Source of the DNA: JANSWY01 sp965243755
Lineage (GTDB): Bacteria; Bacteroidota; Bacteroidia; Cytophagales; Cyclobacteriaceae
Assembly (NCBI GenBank): GCA_965243755.1
Contig: CBDEVW010000002.1
Location: 248,001-312,000, forward strand
Length of the DNA stretch: 64,000 bases
Direction of reading: 5' to 3'
The notes beneath the pieces are model-generated. The model saw only the letters and a list, made by a program, of their open reading frames with translations, had not been told where the DNA came from and searched no databases. The position numbers and the translations under genes were made by a program. Below are positions 9,286-18,907 of this stretch, one piece after another. The stretch's first letter is position 1. Each line of letters opens with the position of its first letter.

Positions 9286-9681
9286 TTATTCCTGATATTT
9301 CATTACAGCTTTTTTCAATGATTGCTTGTCGGCTGTAATAGACGGGTCACTGTAAATTCTAGATGATAGTGCGCCAATTACTTTCTTTTTAAAGCCCAGC
9401 TTTTCTGCAACCTCCTCGCAGTATTTTATTTCACTGAGGTATACCTGGCTATCAATTTTCATTAGTTGAACAACATTGTACAGGTGCTCAAATTTTTCGT
9501 CTTCCGACATTGAGGAAATTGGGGCCATGGGAATAGGGTTTTCCACCAGTTCATCAATTTCTTCGTTTGATAAGCCATTGGCTTTCCCGACCATATAGAT
9601 GAGTTGCTTTTCATCATCGGCAAAATCATCATCTGCCTTAGCCAGACCTATCAACATGCTTAAGTGAGATTGAATACTCAT
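9286..9681 (-). CDS. TerB-like domain protein (paralogue 1)
   Basis: A 131-residue helical protein resembling TerB/DjlA-N-terminal domains: an early D-rich helix (LIGLAKADDDFADDEKQLIYMVG) and the block EHLYNVVQLMKIDSQVY, in which the D and the following acidic residues match TerB metal-site positions. TerB-type domains are linked to tellurite resistance and membrane-stress complexes, but no other ter gene is here. A tandem paralogue (9713-10123) lies immediately upstream and another sits beside a KirBac channel (35260-35655). All three share the YLYN(V/L)V(Q/H)LMK(I/V)D core. Likely cytoplasmic; role unknown. Confidence 0.8.
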   Translation of the reverse strand: MSIQSHLSMLIGLAKADDDFADDEKQLIYMVGKANGLSNEEIDELVENPIPMAPISSMSEDEKFEHLYNVVQLMKIDSQVYLSEIKYCEEVAEKLGFKKKVIGALSSRIYSDPSITADKQSLKKAVMKYQE

Positions 9682-9712
9682 ATTTGTAAATTTAGATGCC
9701 TTATTTCAATTA

Positions 9713-10123
9713 TTATTTTCTGTATTTCTGGGCCATTTCCATCAATACGCCTCGATCCGAAGTAATTGCCGGGTCGGCATATATTTTCGACGAGATTTCT
9801 TTTACCACCCCTTTATTATAACCCAATTTCTCTGCCATTTTTTCGCAGTATCTGATTTCTGAAAGGTATACCTCACTATCAATTTTCATTAATTGCACTA
9901 CATTATACAAATACTCAAAACGCTGCTCTTCTGTAAGTACCTGAAACTCAATTTTGACAGGGTTTTTGTGCATGTGGTCATCCATCATCTGACGGATTTC
10001 CTCCTCCTTGATCTTGTTTGCTTTGCCGATCATGTAGATCATGTTTGACTCGGATTCTGCCATGTTATTGTCTGCCAGGGCGAGTTGAATCAACATGTTG
10101 AGATGTGTGGTAATACTATCCAT
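9713..10123 (-). CDS. TerB-like domain protein (paralogue 2)
   Basis: A 136-residue tandem paralogue of the gene at 9286-9681, which it precedes by 31 bases; the two are probably co-transcribed and arose by duplication. It carries the same layout: SITTHLNMLIQLALADNNMAE at the N-terminus, then YLYNVVQLMKIDSEVYLSEI and EKMAEKLGYNKGVV. It has a slightly longer middle insert (HMHKNPVKIEFQ) than its neighbour. No signal peptide. As for its paralogues, a TerB-like fold is supported by the motif and spacing of acidic residues, but the function is inferred only as possible metal or stress sensing. Confidence 0.8.
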   Translation of the reverse strand: MDSITTHLNMLIQLALADNNMAESESNMIYMIGKANKIKEEEIRQMMDDHMHKNPVKIEFQVLTEEQRFEYLYNVVQLMKIDSEVYLSEIRYCEKMAEKLGYNKGVVKEISSKIYADPAITSDRGVLMEMAQKYRK

Positions 10124-10213
10124 CTAGTTTATAGTTAATTGACTTGGTATATAAAGATATGTAATTATTAATTCTATTGAAATATTTTGATAAAATGTCA
10201 CTATTTCTATATG

Positions 10214-10975
10214 TCAATATATAAAACTGCCGGCATTAACATCAAAAGTAGATCCGGTGGTATGATCTGCCATACCGCTTGCCAGAAAAGTAACCAGCGG
10301 GGCTATGTCTTTTGGTTCTGTTAATCTTTCAAGTGCCAGGTCTTTGGTGGCATGCTCCTCTCCATATTGGGTAATAAAGCTTTTCGCCATATCCGTGCGA
10401 ACAAAACCCGGAGCAATATTAAATGCCTTTATACCAGATTTACCATACGCTCGTGCAATGGTTTTGGTTAGTGATGCCATTCCAGCCTTTGATGCTGCAT
10501 AAGCCATATAGTCTGCTGTGTCCCCCCTATGTGCAGCCCTGGAGGTCACGTTGATTATTCTGCCAGAACTTTTTCGTTTCAAAAAATGCTCAATGGCTTT
10601 CTTCGCCAACACACCGGGAGATGTTAAGTTGACTCTCATCGTCATATTCCAGGACTTCAGCCATTCTTCATCTTTAGTTGTCACGTCAGCGCTTAAGGCA
10701 ACACCAGCATTGTTAACCAGAGTTTCCAAACTTCCATATTGACTTATCACCCGATCAAACAATTTGATGGCTTCTTCTGGTTTGGTCAGATCTGCCTGAA
10801 AAGCCTGCGACTCATTGCCTAGCACATGAGCCAGGTTTTCAGCCTCCCGCACGTGCTTGTTGTAATGTACAGCAATAGTTGCTCCCGCTTCCGCCAATTT
10901 TGTAGCGATTGCTTTACCAATGCCTTTGCTGGCACCCGTTACAAGAATGTTGAGACCTGAGAGATTGATATACAT
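10214..10975 (-). CDS. SDR-family oxidoreductase (FabG-like)
   Basis: A 253-residue classical short-chain dehydrogenase. The Rossmann NAD(P)-binding motif VTGASKGIGKAIA is at residues 12-24, the NAG motif is in LVNNAGVALSAD, and the catalytic Ser-Tyr-Lys set is visible in INVTSRAAHRG and YMAYAASKAG. The C-terminus (GSTFDVNAGSFIY) resembles 3-oxoacyl-ACP reductases, but isolated SDRs act on many alcohols and ketones, so FabG itself is not claimed. It stands alone on the minus strand and is divergent from the GAF gene at 11166 with a 190-base intergenic region. Cytoplasmic. Confidence 0.92.
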   Translation of the reverse strand: MYINLSGLNILVTGASKGIGKAIATKLAEAGATIAVHYNKHVREAENLAHVLGNESQAFQADLTKPEEAIKLFDRVISQYGSLETLVNNAGVALSADVTTKDEEWLKSWNMTMRVNLTSPGVLAKKAIEHFLKRKSSGRIINVTSRAAHRGDTADYMAYAASKAGMASLTKTIARAYGKSGIKAFNIAPGFVRTDMAKSFITQYGEEHATKDLALERLTEPKDIAPLVTFLASGMADHTTGSTFDVNAGSFIY

Positions 10976-11165
10976 AAATTCAATTGAGCATTAAAAAGCA
11001 CAAAATACCAAATTTATTTTTTTGTTCAACAGCCTCTTCGATTTTATGTGAGAATTTGTGACTGGTGGATTTAAAATATAGAATTCCTGATCGCGTCTAT
11101 AATTAAGAACCAAACGTTATGCGAATGCGTTTGCTAATAACATATTAGAAGTAACGGAACATATT

Positions 11166-13541
11166 ATGCCCGAAATAAATCCTTTAACAGATTTCCCTTT
11201 CAATACTCGGCTGAGCTTAAAAGGCCTTGTGGACTTTTGGAAAGGACAACTGGAAAGCAAAAACCCATACATCGCCCAATCGGCCAAACTTATCGTTAGA
11301 TCGGTTAAAGAACACCCGGAAATTGAAGCCGAAGCAATTCTACTTGAAGATGTAGAAAAACACCGTGAAATTATTGACCTGCTTATGACCCTGGTTATTC
11401 CACCAGCATTAGCAGAGAGTGCAATGTCAGCTGCTTTTGCTCCGTTTAGCTTTGACCAGTTTTATGCCACTCAACCATTTAAGGACCTTGTAAAGTTGCA
11501 TGGGTCAATTCATGGTATTGCTCGGGATGTTCCGGTTGAAGAAATTGCAATGCACAAAACTGTCTCTTCTTACATTGAGATCTTAAAGCGATTTTATGGT
11601 GTTAATATTCCTTTAGAAAAACCGATTGTTTTAAAAGCTGAGCACCCCGGAACAGGGTTGATTAATTACTACAAACTAGAAATAAACACCAAGTTTTGTG
11701 AGGTTGTAAGCATAGGGGAAATCCCCAAATTATCAGACACTGATATCAAACAACTTGTTGATAACTTTTATGACCTGGATGTGTGGAAAGCAAAGTTGCC
11801 ACCAGAATTATTTGAATTCAGAGGATTTTCGGTGTACAGTTTTGTTGATATTTCAACGGAAGAAATTCTTTCATCAATAAAAGAATCGTTGCTGGAAAGA
11901 GAGACAATTACTAATGTGAAGAGTTATGAAGAGCTTCAACGAAAGTTTCGTTCGTTGCTTCGATTGAATGATTTAAAGATTGGTATCTCTGCGTACCATA
12001 AATCAAGAGGTTCATTTATTGGTTTTGGAGAACACTTCAAGGAAAGTATCAAGTTTCAGCAAAGTACCGATGATCACATTTGTGCCGCACAACAGGAGAT
12101 GATCTTAAACAGGTTTAATCAATCACCAATTCCGATAATATTTGAAAACCTGGAGTCTTCCAGTGAATTATTGGGAATGGAGCAGTATTTCCTGGACCAG
12201 GGAATAAGAAACCTGATAGTTGCGCCCCTGTATTATGAAGGGGAGTTCATTGGTTTGTTCCAGGTGGGTAGCCCAAATGTAGGTGACCTAACCTCTTTGA
12301 CATTGACCAAAATTGCTGATGTTTTAACGCTACTTTCAGTAGCCTTGAAAAGGAGCCGGGATGAGATTGAAAATAAAGTACAATCAGTAATTAAAGAACA
12401 GTATACTTCAATTCACCCATCGGTAGAATGGAGATTTGTTAATGCTGCATATAACCTCCTTGCGCAAGATGAGGAAGATGGAGCCAAAAAGGCAGAGGAA
12501 ATTACATTCAAAGAAGTTTATCCTCTTTATGCGGCTTCTGATATCAGAAACTCCTCCCTCGAAAGGAATAAGGCGATCAGGAAGGATCTGAAGCAACAAC
12601 TGAAAATGGCCAAGGAGGCTATACGACAAGTAAATAAGTCCAGAAAACTACCTATTCTTGAAGAGTTGGAGTTTAGAATTGATAAAATGTCTTCCAAAAT
12701 CACCAAAACACTCATGTCCGGTGATGAGTTGACCATTATTGCATTTTTGCAGGAAGATGTGGAGCCTATTCTCAGAATGATCTCTTCACAGGGAAGTGCT
12801 AATAAAAAGGTTATTGATCAATATTGGAATGCACTTGACCCGGAAGTAGGCTTGATCTACGATTCCAGAAAAGCGTTTGAACAAAGTCTCACACAAATAA
12901 ACGAATCAATCAGTGCTTACCTTGATGAACAGCAAAAAGTAGCTCAGGAAATGTACCCTCACTTTTTTGAGAAGTATAAAACAGATGGTGTTGAATACAA
13001 TATTTATATCGGGGAAAGTTTGAGCAATAGAAAGGGGTTTGATCCGGTTTATATCAAAAACCTAAAGCTTTGGCAATTAATCACAACTTCCGAGGTAGCA
13101 AAAATGGCGATGGACCTGAAACCGACATTGCAACTTCCTTTAGACACCACACACCTCATTTTGGTACATAGCTCTCCACTATCTGTTAAATTCAGGATGG
13201 ACGAAAAACAATTTGATGTTGATGGTGCCTACAATATGAGGTATGAAATTGTTAAGAAAAGAATAGACAAGGCATTGGTCAAAGGTACTGACGAAAGGCT
13301 GACTCAACCAGGTAAAATAGCCATTGTATACAGTCAGGATGAAGATGCGGTGGAGTACAAATCTTACCTGGATTACTTACATGCCAAAGGACTCGTAAAA
13401 GACGATGTTGAAGAGCTCATGGTTGAGGAATTGCAAGGTGTTAATGGACTTAAGGCCTTAAGGGTGTCAGTGGATAATTCCCAGAATCCAGTGATCAACG
13501 AACTTGAAAAGCTCAAATTAATTGAAACCAAAGAAAAGTAA
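11166..13541 (+). CDS. Large GAF-domain protein, unknown signalling role (791 aa)
   Basis: A 791-residue soluble protein. Residues about 320-410 have a GAF-like pattern: PIIFENLESSSELLGMEQYF, IRNLIVAPLYYEGEFIGLFQVG and TLTKIADVLTLLSVAL. The preceding part (1-300) and the following part (430-791) are not recognised; the latter includes a charged coiled-coil-like region (about 480-560) and a C-terminal alpha/beta region. There is no histidine kinase, GGDEF or PAS signature, so the output is unknown. The gene stands alone and ends at a strong bidirectional terminator (13558-13590). Related proteins occur as single-copy unknown genes in Cytophagales, which I recall only in general terms. Confidence 0.8.
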   Translation: MPEINPLTDFPFNTRLSLKGLVDFWKGQLESKNPYIAQSAKLIVRSVKEHPEIEAEAILLEDVEKHREIIDLLMTLVIPPALAESAMSAAFAPFSFDQFYATQPFKDLVKLHGSIHGIARDVPVEEIAMHKTVSSYIEILKRFYGVNIPLEKPIVLKAEHPGTGLINYYKLEINTKFCEVVSIGEIPKLSDTDIKQLVDNFYDLDVWKAKLPPELFEFRGFSVYSFVDISTEEILSSIKESLLERETITNVKSYEELQRKFRSLLRLNDLKIGISAYHKSRGSFIGFGEHFKESIKFQQSTDDHICAAQQEMILNRFNQSPIPIIFENLESSSELLGMEQYFLDQGIRNLIVAPLYYEGEFIGLFQVGSPNVGDLTSLTLTKIADVLTLLSVALKRSRDEIENKVQSVIKEQYTSIHPSVEWRFVNAAYNLLAQDEEDGAKKAEEITFKEVYPLYAASDIRNSSLERNKAIRKDLKQQLKMAKEAIRQVNKSRKLPILEELEFRIDKMSSKITKTLMSGDELTIIAFLQEDVEPILRMISSQGSANKKVIDQYWNALDPEVGLIYDSRKAFEQSLTQINESISAYLDEQQKVAQEMYPHFFEKYKTDGVEYNIYIGESLSNRKGFDPVYIKNLKLWQLITTSEVAKMAMDLKPTLQLPLDTTHLILVHSSPLSVKFRMDEKQFDVDGAYNMRYEIVKKRIDKALVKGTDERLTQPGKIAIVYSQDEDAVEYKSYLDYLHAKGLVKDDVEELMVEELQGVNGLKALRVSVDNSQNPVINELEKLKLIETKEK

Positions 13542-13557
13542 TTTTTTCTAATCAATT

Positions 13558-13590
13558 AAAAAGACCGACTCTTATGAGCGGTCTTTTTTT
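13558..13590. terminator. Bidirectional rho-independent terminator
   Basis: AAAAAGACCG-A-CTC pairs with GAGCGGTCTTTTT around a TTAT loop (one bulged A), with a T7 run on the right and an A-run on the left. It lies between the convergent GAF gene (ends 13541) and permease gene (ends 13611) and fits termination in both directions. Confidence 0.88.
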
Positions 13591-13610
13591 ATTTGTTCCT
13601 GTCAGGTTAT

Positions 13611-15980
13611 TCACTCATACCTTAATGCCTCCACAGGGTTCTTGCGAGCCGTCGATAATATTCTGGCGCTTGACACAATCATTGATAAAACAAGAATCGA
13701 ACCTATTGGCAACAAAATAGTTACTGTATCGATTGGTTTATAATAAGTAAAAATGGAACCTATTAAACTGTCTATGGCAAAATAGGATAATATGGTCCCT
13801 GAGAATCCCGCTATTAATAATATGATGATAAAGCTTTTATTCATCAAAGCAAGAATGCCGGTAATTTTTGCTCCAAGCACCTTTCTTATCCCTATTTCTT
13901 TGATCCTTTTCATTACACTTAAAGAAACCATTGTAAACAGTCCAATAGATGACAGGATTACCGATAGAATTCCCAGAAATGAAAATATGATCACAATGTT
14001 GTTATTGACCTTCACAGACTCTTTTAGCAACTCCTCCTGATAATTGCCATTAAACGGACGGTCTGGTGCAATGACACGCATTTCACTTTCCATAAAATCA
14101 TAGATATCTCTCACGTTTGAAACGTCTGTTTTAGCCACGACGAACCTTGTGTTTTTATCCGATCTTCTAATTCCCAAAGGCTGAATTTCATCCCAGAATC
14201 CGTTGTAATAAAAATCCTGAACCACACCAACTACCGTTAGCTTTACACTGTCATCAATTGAAAGCCGCTGACCAATTGGGTCTTTCCATCCAAATTCTTT
14301 CACAAGCTGCTGATTGACAATGATGCTGTTCTTTTTGTCGTACTCCCTGTTTTGTTCATCAAAGAACCTACCTTCCACCAATGTCACATCCATTGTTTCA
14401 AAATAGTTTTCCCCAAAATCCATCATATCCGCCTCGAGCTCCCGTGTAGGCTGACTCAAAGTGCGGCTATAGGTCCATCGCCCAATGTGCTCTTCTGTTA
14501 ATCCTACGGCATGTACTTTAGGGTTTTTGCTTAGCGCAGTTTTCAATGCTTCAGCCTCATGTGGTTCCTGCACCTGTGTATAAACAATGGTTTCTCTATT
14601 GAACCCAAGATCCATGGTTTGTTGATAAAATGCATTTCTGGCGAATGCCACACTTGCAAACAAGCCTATGACTGTAAATGCATATTGAAAAGTCAGCAGC
14701 GTATAAGACAGCGCTTTGTTGTTACTAATCTTTTGATTACCTCTAAGAATATTTACTGGTTCGTAAGAACTAATGTATAAGGAAGGATAAGCACCTGCCA
14801 AAATCGCCGTGAAAAGTAACAACGCCAACAGGAACCCGATTAAGCTAATATCTTTTATCAGGTTAAATTTCAGTGTCATTCCTTCCCACATGGCACCATA
14901 AGCAGGAACTAAATATGTAGCAATAGCTATACTTACTAAAAGAGCCAGCAAGCACAAGACAACATTTTCAGACATGAACTGCACGACCAATTGTTTTTTA
15001 TTGCCCCCCATAACTTTCCGAATGCCTATTTCTTTTAACCTTTTAGATGAGATAGCGATAGATGTATTGGTAAAATTGAAACAGGCAATTAACAACATTA
15101 CAAATGCCATGATGGGAGGCACCATGATGGCCGCAGGGTGTGGTGCCGACCACATCCAGTTTGCCCTGATGTCACGCGCAATAAACCCAAGCTTAGTTAA
15201 TGGTACCAGCGTATATTCATGAATTAACCAATCCTGTCTTGCTTCATTTTGTACAGCCACGAATTTCTGCAGTTGATTGGTAATGTCTGAAAGGTTCTTT
15301 TTGTCCTCCACATAAATAAAGGTGCCGGCAACAAATTTTTTCCAATCAAGATTTTCGGTATCATAAAAGCTTAGATAGTTATCAAAACTCAACAGTCCAT
15401 CAAACTGCATGGAGGTGTTTTGTGGTATAGGCTGAAACACCCCTGATACTATAAAACTTCTAGGCTCCTGCTCGCCATTTCTAAGAGTAACTAATTTTCC
15501 CATGGGGTTTTGTTCTCCAAAAAATGCTTTTGCAGTTTCATCACTTAAGATGATATTGCCCTTTTCTCGAATTGATGCGGCAGATCCATATTTCAATGGA
15601 TAGGTAAACATGTTGAGGTAATCATCATCAACAAACCCAAAGCCCTTGCTTAATACCTTATCCTCAAACTGCATTATCAGTCCTCCTCTCTGATACCTGC
15701 TAACCATTTTGATTGCTGAGGAATTCTGCAATGATTCGGCGAGAGGCTGAGGGGTAATGCCATACGGAATCAGATCTCCCTGAACCTGTTTATTGACATG
15801 AATCTTGTAGATGTTGTCAATATTTTCGTGGTTTCTGTCAAAGCTTACGCCAAAATCGTAATTGAGGTAAGCCACAATACAACAAGCAAGCGACAAACCC
15901 ATGCCAATTATATTGATCAAAACATAGGTCTTATTTTTCAGTAAGTTTCTGAAAGTGAGTTTTAAGTAATTTTTAAGCAT
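13611..15980 (-). CDS. ABC transporter permease, FtsX/MacB type (789 aa)
   Basis: Full-length homologue of the truncated permease at the left edge. It starts MLKNYLKLTFRNLLKNK, the usual N-terminus of this Cytophagales permease family, followed by a first membrane segment (about residues 18-42), a MacB periplasmic core, three membrane segments between about 280 and 400, a second core, and a C-terminal FtsX domain with EIGIRKVLGA. It ends NPVEALRYE. No ATPase or membrane-fusion gene is adjacent, so it is an orphan; it probably pairs with an ATPase encoded elsewhere. It is monocistronic, convergent with the GAF gene and divergent from the CaCA exchanger gene. Confidence 0.92.
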   Translation of the reverse strand: MLKNYLKLTFRNLLKNKTYVLINIIGMGLSLACCIVAYLNYDFGVSFDRNHENIDNIYKIHVNKQVQGDLIPYGITPQPLAESLQNSSAIKMVSRYQRGGLIMQFEDKVLSKGFGFVDDDYLNMFTYPLKYGSAASIREKGNIILSDETAKAFFGEQNPMGKLVTLRNGEQEPRSFIVSGVFQPIPQNTSMQFDGLLSFDNYLSFYDTENLDWKKFVAGTFIYVEDKKNLSDITNQLQKFVAVQNEARQDWLIHEYTLVPLTKLGFIARDIRANWMWSAPHPAAIMVPPIMAFVMLLIACFNFTNTSIAISSKRLKEIGIRKVMGGNKKQLVVQFMSENVVLCLLALLVSIAIATYLVPAYGAMWEGMTLKFNLIKDISLIGFLLALLLFTAILAGAYPSLYISSYEPVNILRGNQKISNNKALSYTLLTFQYAFTVIGLFASVAFARNAFYQQTMDLGFNRETIVYTQVQEPHEAEALKTALSKNPKVHAVGLTEEHIGRWTYSRTLSQPTRELEADMMDFGENYFETMDVTLVEGRFFDEQNREYDKKNSIIVNQQLVKEFGWKDPIGQRLSIDDSVKLTVVGVVQDFYYNGFWDEIQPLGIRRSDKNTRFVVAKTDVSNVRDIYDFMESEMRVIAPDRPFNGNYQEELLKESVKVNNNIVIIFSFLGILSVILSSIGLFTMVSLSVMKRIKEIGIRKVLGAKITGILALMNKSFIIILLIAGFSGTILSYFAIDSLIGSIFTYYKPIDTVTILLPIGSILVLSMIVSSARILSTARKNPVEALRYE

Positions 15981-16134
15981 AGTAATTGAGTTTTAACCTT
16001 CTATTAAAGACTGAATAAATTACAGAAGGTTGCCTGTGTCGAAAAAGATAGTACTGTTTGGTGATAAAGTATTAAATTAGCAGTATTACATCTCTACTAG
16101 CGTAGGTTACAAAAACAAGAGAAGTTAAGTGTTT

Positions 16135-17334
16135 ATGGGTATAATTATTCCGCTAGTCCTGATTACCGTTTGTTGTATCGTAATTTGGCGAGCAGGAGAT
16201 GGTTTCATGACCGCCTCCGAGTATGTGGGACGAAATTTGTCTGAAGGAGTGAGAGGAGCAACGATCAATGCAATCGCCAGCTCCATGCCTGAGGTGTTCA
16301 CCTCATTCTTTTTTCTGTTTGTATTAATGGATGCGGAGGGGTTCTCTGGTGGTATCGGTACTACTGCGGGTAGTGCAATTTTTAATGGCATGGTGATTCC
16401 TGCTGTTTCCGTACTGGCTGTGATTGGTATAGGCATGGCAAAAAGGATTAAGGTTTCCAAAAAAGTTTTGTTGCGAGACGGCATTGCCCTCATTATTGCC
16501 GAATTTATTTTTCTGGTCCTAATCAGTGGTAGTTCACTCGATTGGTATCATGGGCTCCTTTTGATGGGGGTTTACTTCATTTATCTTGGGTACATGTTAT
16601 TCACCATGAAAAAGAAGGAGTTGGACAAATTCCTAACTGAACATGGTGATGAAACTGATGAAGATTTTGGAGATGATGACAGGAAGCGAATTTCAATTCC
16701 CAGGGCATTGCTTACGATGAATCTGGAAAGAATATTTCTTGGTACAGGAAGGATCAATGGTCCTAAGGCATGGTCTTTATTAATTTTTAGTACCACTTCC
16801 ATTGCTATGGTAAGTTATCTCCTGGTGATTGCCTGCGAATGGTTAGGTGAGAAAACCTATGCTGTCCCCTATCTTGGTAGTTTTGAAGGACTGGACATTC
16901 CAGTGATGTTTGTGGCATTAATTCTGGCTTCTGCAGCATCAAGTTTCCCTGACACCATCATTTCAATTAAAGATGCACAAAAAGGACAATACGATGATGC
17001 AATATCGAATGCCCTGGGAAGCAATATATTTGATGTTTGTTTTGCCCTAGGCTTTCCGCTTTTTGTGTTTACTATAATAAAAGGACCGATTCATATGCCT
17101 CCAGAGATGATAGACCTGTCTACGGAATTACGATTCTTGCTTTGGGTGCTGACAATCATAGCGGTTGTCATTTATACCACTGGAGTTTATATCGGCAAAA
17201 GAAAGGCTACATTACTGCTTGTAATCTATTTTTTGTTTGTACTGTACATTGTAGGACGTGGCGCAAACAATCCAATTAGCAATGAGATTTCGGAAATACT
17301 GTTAAGCATTGTCAGGTTCTTCAGGATTTCGTAG
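16135..17334 (+). CDS. CaCA-family sodium/calcium exchanger-like membrane protein
   Basis: A polytopic inner-membrane protein of about 399 residues with the two inverted alpha-repeats of calcium/cation antiporters: alpha-1 NAIASSMPEVFTSF near residues 45-58 and alpha-2 ASAASSFPDTIISI near 265-278, followed by SNALGSNIFDVCFALG. About 10 membrane segments are visible, with a charged acidic loop (DEDFGDDDRKR) in the middle that lies at the cytosolic face in such exchangers. The acidic alpha-repeat residues (E, D) that bind the ion are present. I chose the ATG at 16135; a GTG two codons upstream (16129) is possible. The 3' end overlaps the convergent Rieske gene by 14 bases. Ion specificity cannot be told. 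Confidence 0.9.
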   Translation: MGIIIPLVLITVCCIVIWRAGDGFMTASEYVGRNLSEGVRGATINAIASSMPEVFTSFFFLFVLMDAEGFSGGIGTTAGSAIFNGMVIPAVSVLAVIGIGMAKRIKVSKKVLLRDGIALIIAEFIFLVLISGSSLDWYHGLLLMGVYFIYLGYMLFTMKKKELDKFLTEHGDETDEDFGDDDRKRISIPRALLTMNLERIFLGTGRINGPKAWSLLIFSTTSIAMVSYLLVIACEWLGEKTYAVPYLGSFEGLDIPVMFVALILASAASSFPDTIISIKDAQKGQYDDAISNALGSNIFDVCFALGFPLFVFTIIKGPIHMPPEMIDLSTELRFLLWVLTIIAVVIYTTGVYIGKRKATLLLVIYFLFVLYIVGRGANNPISNEISEILLSIVRFFRIS

Positions 17335-17683
17335 GGAGTTCCACAAATATTCCATCTTGATCAATTGAAACCTTAAACCTTCTCAATGGGCGACACCTTT
17401 TATTACGCTCCTCTCCGTTGGTGAGACTAAACTGGTAATTGTGCCAGGGACAACTTATCTCTCCAAACGGTGTTGTCATGGCTTGAAAAAGCGGGTAACC
17501 CATATGAGGACAGCCATATTCAAAAAAATGAAGGTTTTCCTGAAGAACCACCGCTGCGTACTTTTCGTTTCCAACTTTTATGGTCTTTATCTTACCAGAA
17601 GGCAATGCCGATAACATGGCGGCCTTAGATTCAAATAATTTAATCTTTTCCAAAGCAATTGGATGAATGGTAGTAATACTCAT
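17321..17683 (-). CDS. Rieske [2Fe-2S] domain protein
   Basis: A 120-residue single-domain Rieske protein. The cluster ligands are seen in GCPHMGYPLF (Cys-x-His) and SCPWHNYQF (Cys-x2-His), the standard arrangement for ferredoxin-type Rieske proteins. No signal peptide, so it is likely cytoplasmic and may serve as a soluble electron carrier or as a stand-alone partner of an oxygenase or nitrite reductase-like enzyme (inference). No oxygenase gene is near. It converges with the CaCA gene and is divergent from the class V aminotransferase gene at 17724, only 40 bases away, so the two may share a promoter region. Confidence 0.93.
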   Translation of the reverse strand: MSITTIHPIALEKIKLFESKAAMLSALPSGKIKTIKVGNEKYAAVVLQENLHFFEYGCPHMGYPLFQAMTTPFGEISCPWHNYQFSLTNGEERNKRCRPLRRFKVSIDQDGIFVELPTKS

Positions 17684-17723
17684 TTATTCTTCACTAAAAT
17701 AGTATTAAAATAACTTTAACCCG

Positions 17724-18875
17724 ATGAGATGCCAAAGAGATAAATTTTCATTGCAACGCAAATACGCCTACCTGAATTGCGGATACATGTCACCAATGAT
17801 GAAAAAGGTTGAAAAGGCGGGAAAGAAAGGTATCTATGCTAAAAGAAAACCTTATAAAATCAAGCCAGAGAACTTTTTTAATGAACTAGACACTCTTAGG
17901 TTGCTTTTTTCGAAATTGATCAATAACACTGATAAAAACAGAGTTGTCACTATTCCTTCGGTTTCTTATGGTTTGGCTAATGTTGCCAACAACATTGCAA
18001 TCAATAAAGGGGATGAAATAATTATCAGTGGAGAACAGTTTCCCAGTAATGTATATCCCTGGTGGAACTTGAAAGACCGTGGCGCGCAGATTAAAACAGT
18101 AGATGCTCCGATCACTTTAACCAACAGAGGCAAAGAATGGAATCAAAAAATTCTGGAAGCCATAACGAATAGAACCAAACTGGTATCCATTGGACATATT
18201 CATTGGGCAGACGGCACTCTCTTTGACCTTAAATCAATTAGGAAACGGACCCGGGAGGTTGGTGCATTGCTTGTAATTGATGGAACCCAATCCATAGGCG
18301 CACTTCCATTTGATATAGCAGAATTTGAACCGGATGCATTGATTTGTGCTGCGTACAAGTGCCTTATGGGACCATACGGTTGCGGAATTGCCTACTACGG
18401 TGATGCCTTTGATTCCGGCAAGCCCATAGAGGAAAATTGGATCAATAGATTGAATAGTGATGCCTTTGATCAACTGATCAACTATGAGTCTAACTATCGG
18501 GAGAAAGCACTCAAATATGGTGTTGGAGAACAGAGTAATTTTATCCTTGTTCCAATGATGATTGCCGCAATCAAACAACTCCTTCAATGGAAACCAGAAA
18601 ACATTCAAAATCATTGTAAGGAGTTAATCGCCCCCTTATTGCCTGTATTGAATGATCTCAATTGCTGGATTGAAGAAGAGGACAGCAGAGGAAATCACCT
18701 ATTTGGTGTGCGCTTGCCAGAAGAGGCTGACCTTGATAAAATGAAGGAGGCGCTCACAAAAAACCGTGTGAGTGTTTCGTTTAGAGGAACTGCAATCAGA
18801 ATATCGCCATCTGTATACAATGATGAAGTAGACATTAGAAAACTAATAAAAAGTTTTCAGGAAGGATTGAGTTAA
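17724..18875 (+). CDS. Class V aminotransferase / cysteine-desulfurase-like PLP enzyme
   Basis: A 383-residue fold-type I PLP enzyme. The pattern TIPSVSYGLANVANNIAI, then SIGHIHWADGTLFDL, then LVIDGTQSIGALPFD and the PLP lysine in CAAYKCLMGPYG are the standard class V landmarks; the aspartate of IDGTQS would pair with the pyridine nitrogen. No Cys-rich active-site loop for NifS/SufS is evident, so it is more like the isopenicillin-epimerase/selenocysteine-lyase-like group with unknown substrate. A TAACTTTA sequence (one mismatch to the TAnnTTTG -7 consensus) ends 5 bases before the start. Divergent from the Rieske gene. Cytoplasmic. Confidence 0.9.
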   Translation: MRCQRDKFSLQRKYAYLNCGYMSPMMKKVEKAGKKGIYAKRKPYKIKPENFFNELDTLRLLFSKLINNTDKNRVVTIPSVSYGLANVANNIAINKGDEIIISGEQFPSNVYPWWNLKDRGAQIKTVDAPITLTNRGKEWNQKILEAITNRTKLVSIGHIHWADGTLFDLKSIRKRTREVGALLVIDGTQSIGALPFDIAEFEPDALICAAYKCLMGPYGCGIAYYGDAFDSGKPIEENWINRLNSDAFDQLINYESNYREKALKYGVGEQSNFILVPMMIAAIKQLLQWKPENIQNHCKELIAPLLPVLNDLNCWIEEEDSRGNHLFGVRLPEEADLDKMKEALTKNRVSVSFRGTAIRISPSVYNDEVDIRKLIKSFQEGLS

Positions 18876-18907
18876 ATTATCTTCGCACTGTATTAAAATC
18901 TAAGCGT

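Noticed and set aside
10843..10858. GCACGTGC in the SDR gene as a parS-like site
   Set aside because: Only the central hexamer matches; coding need explains it.
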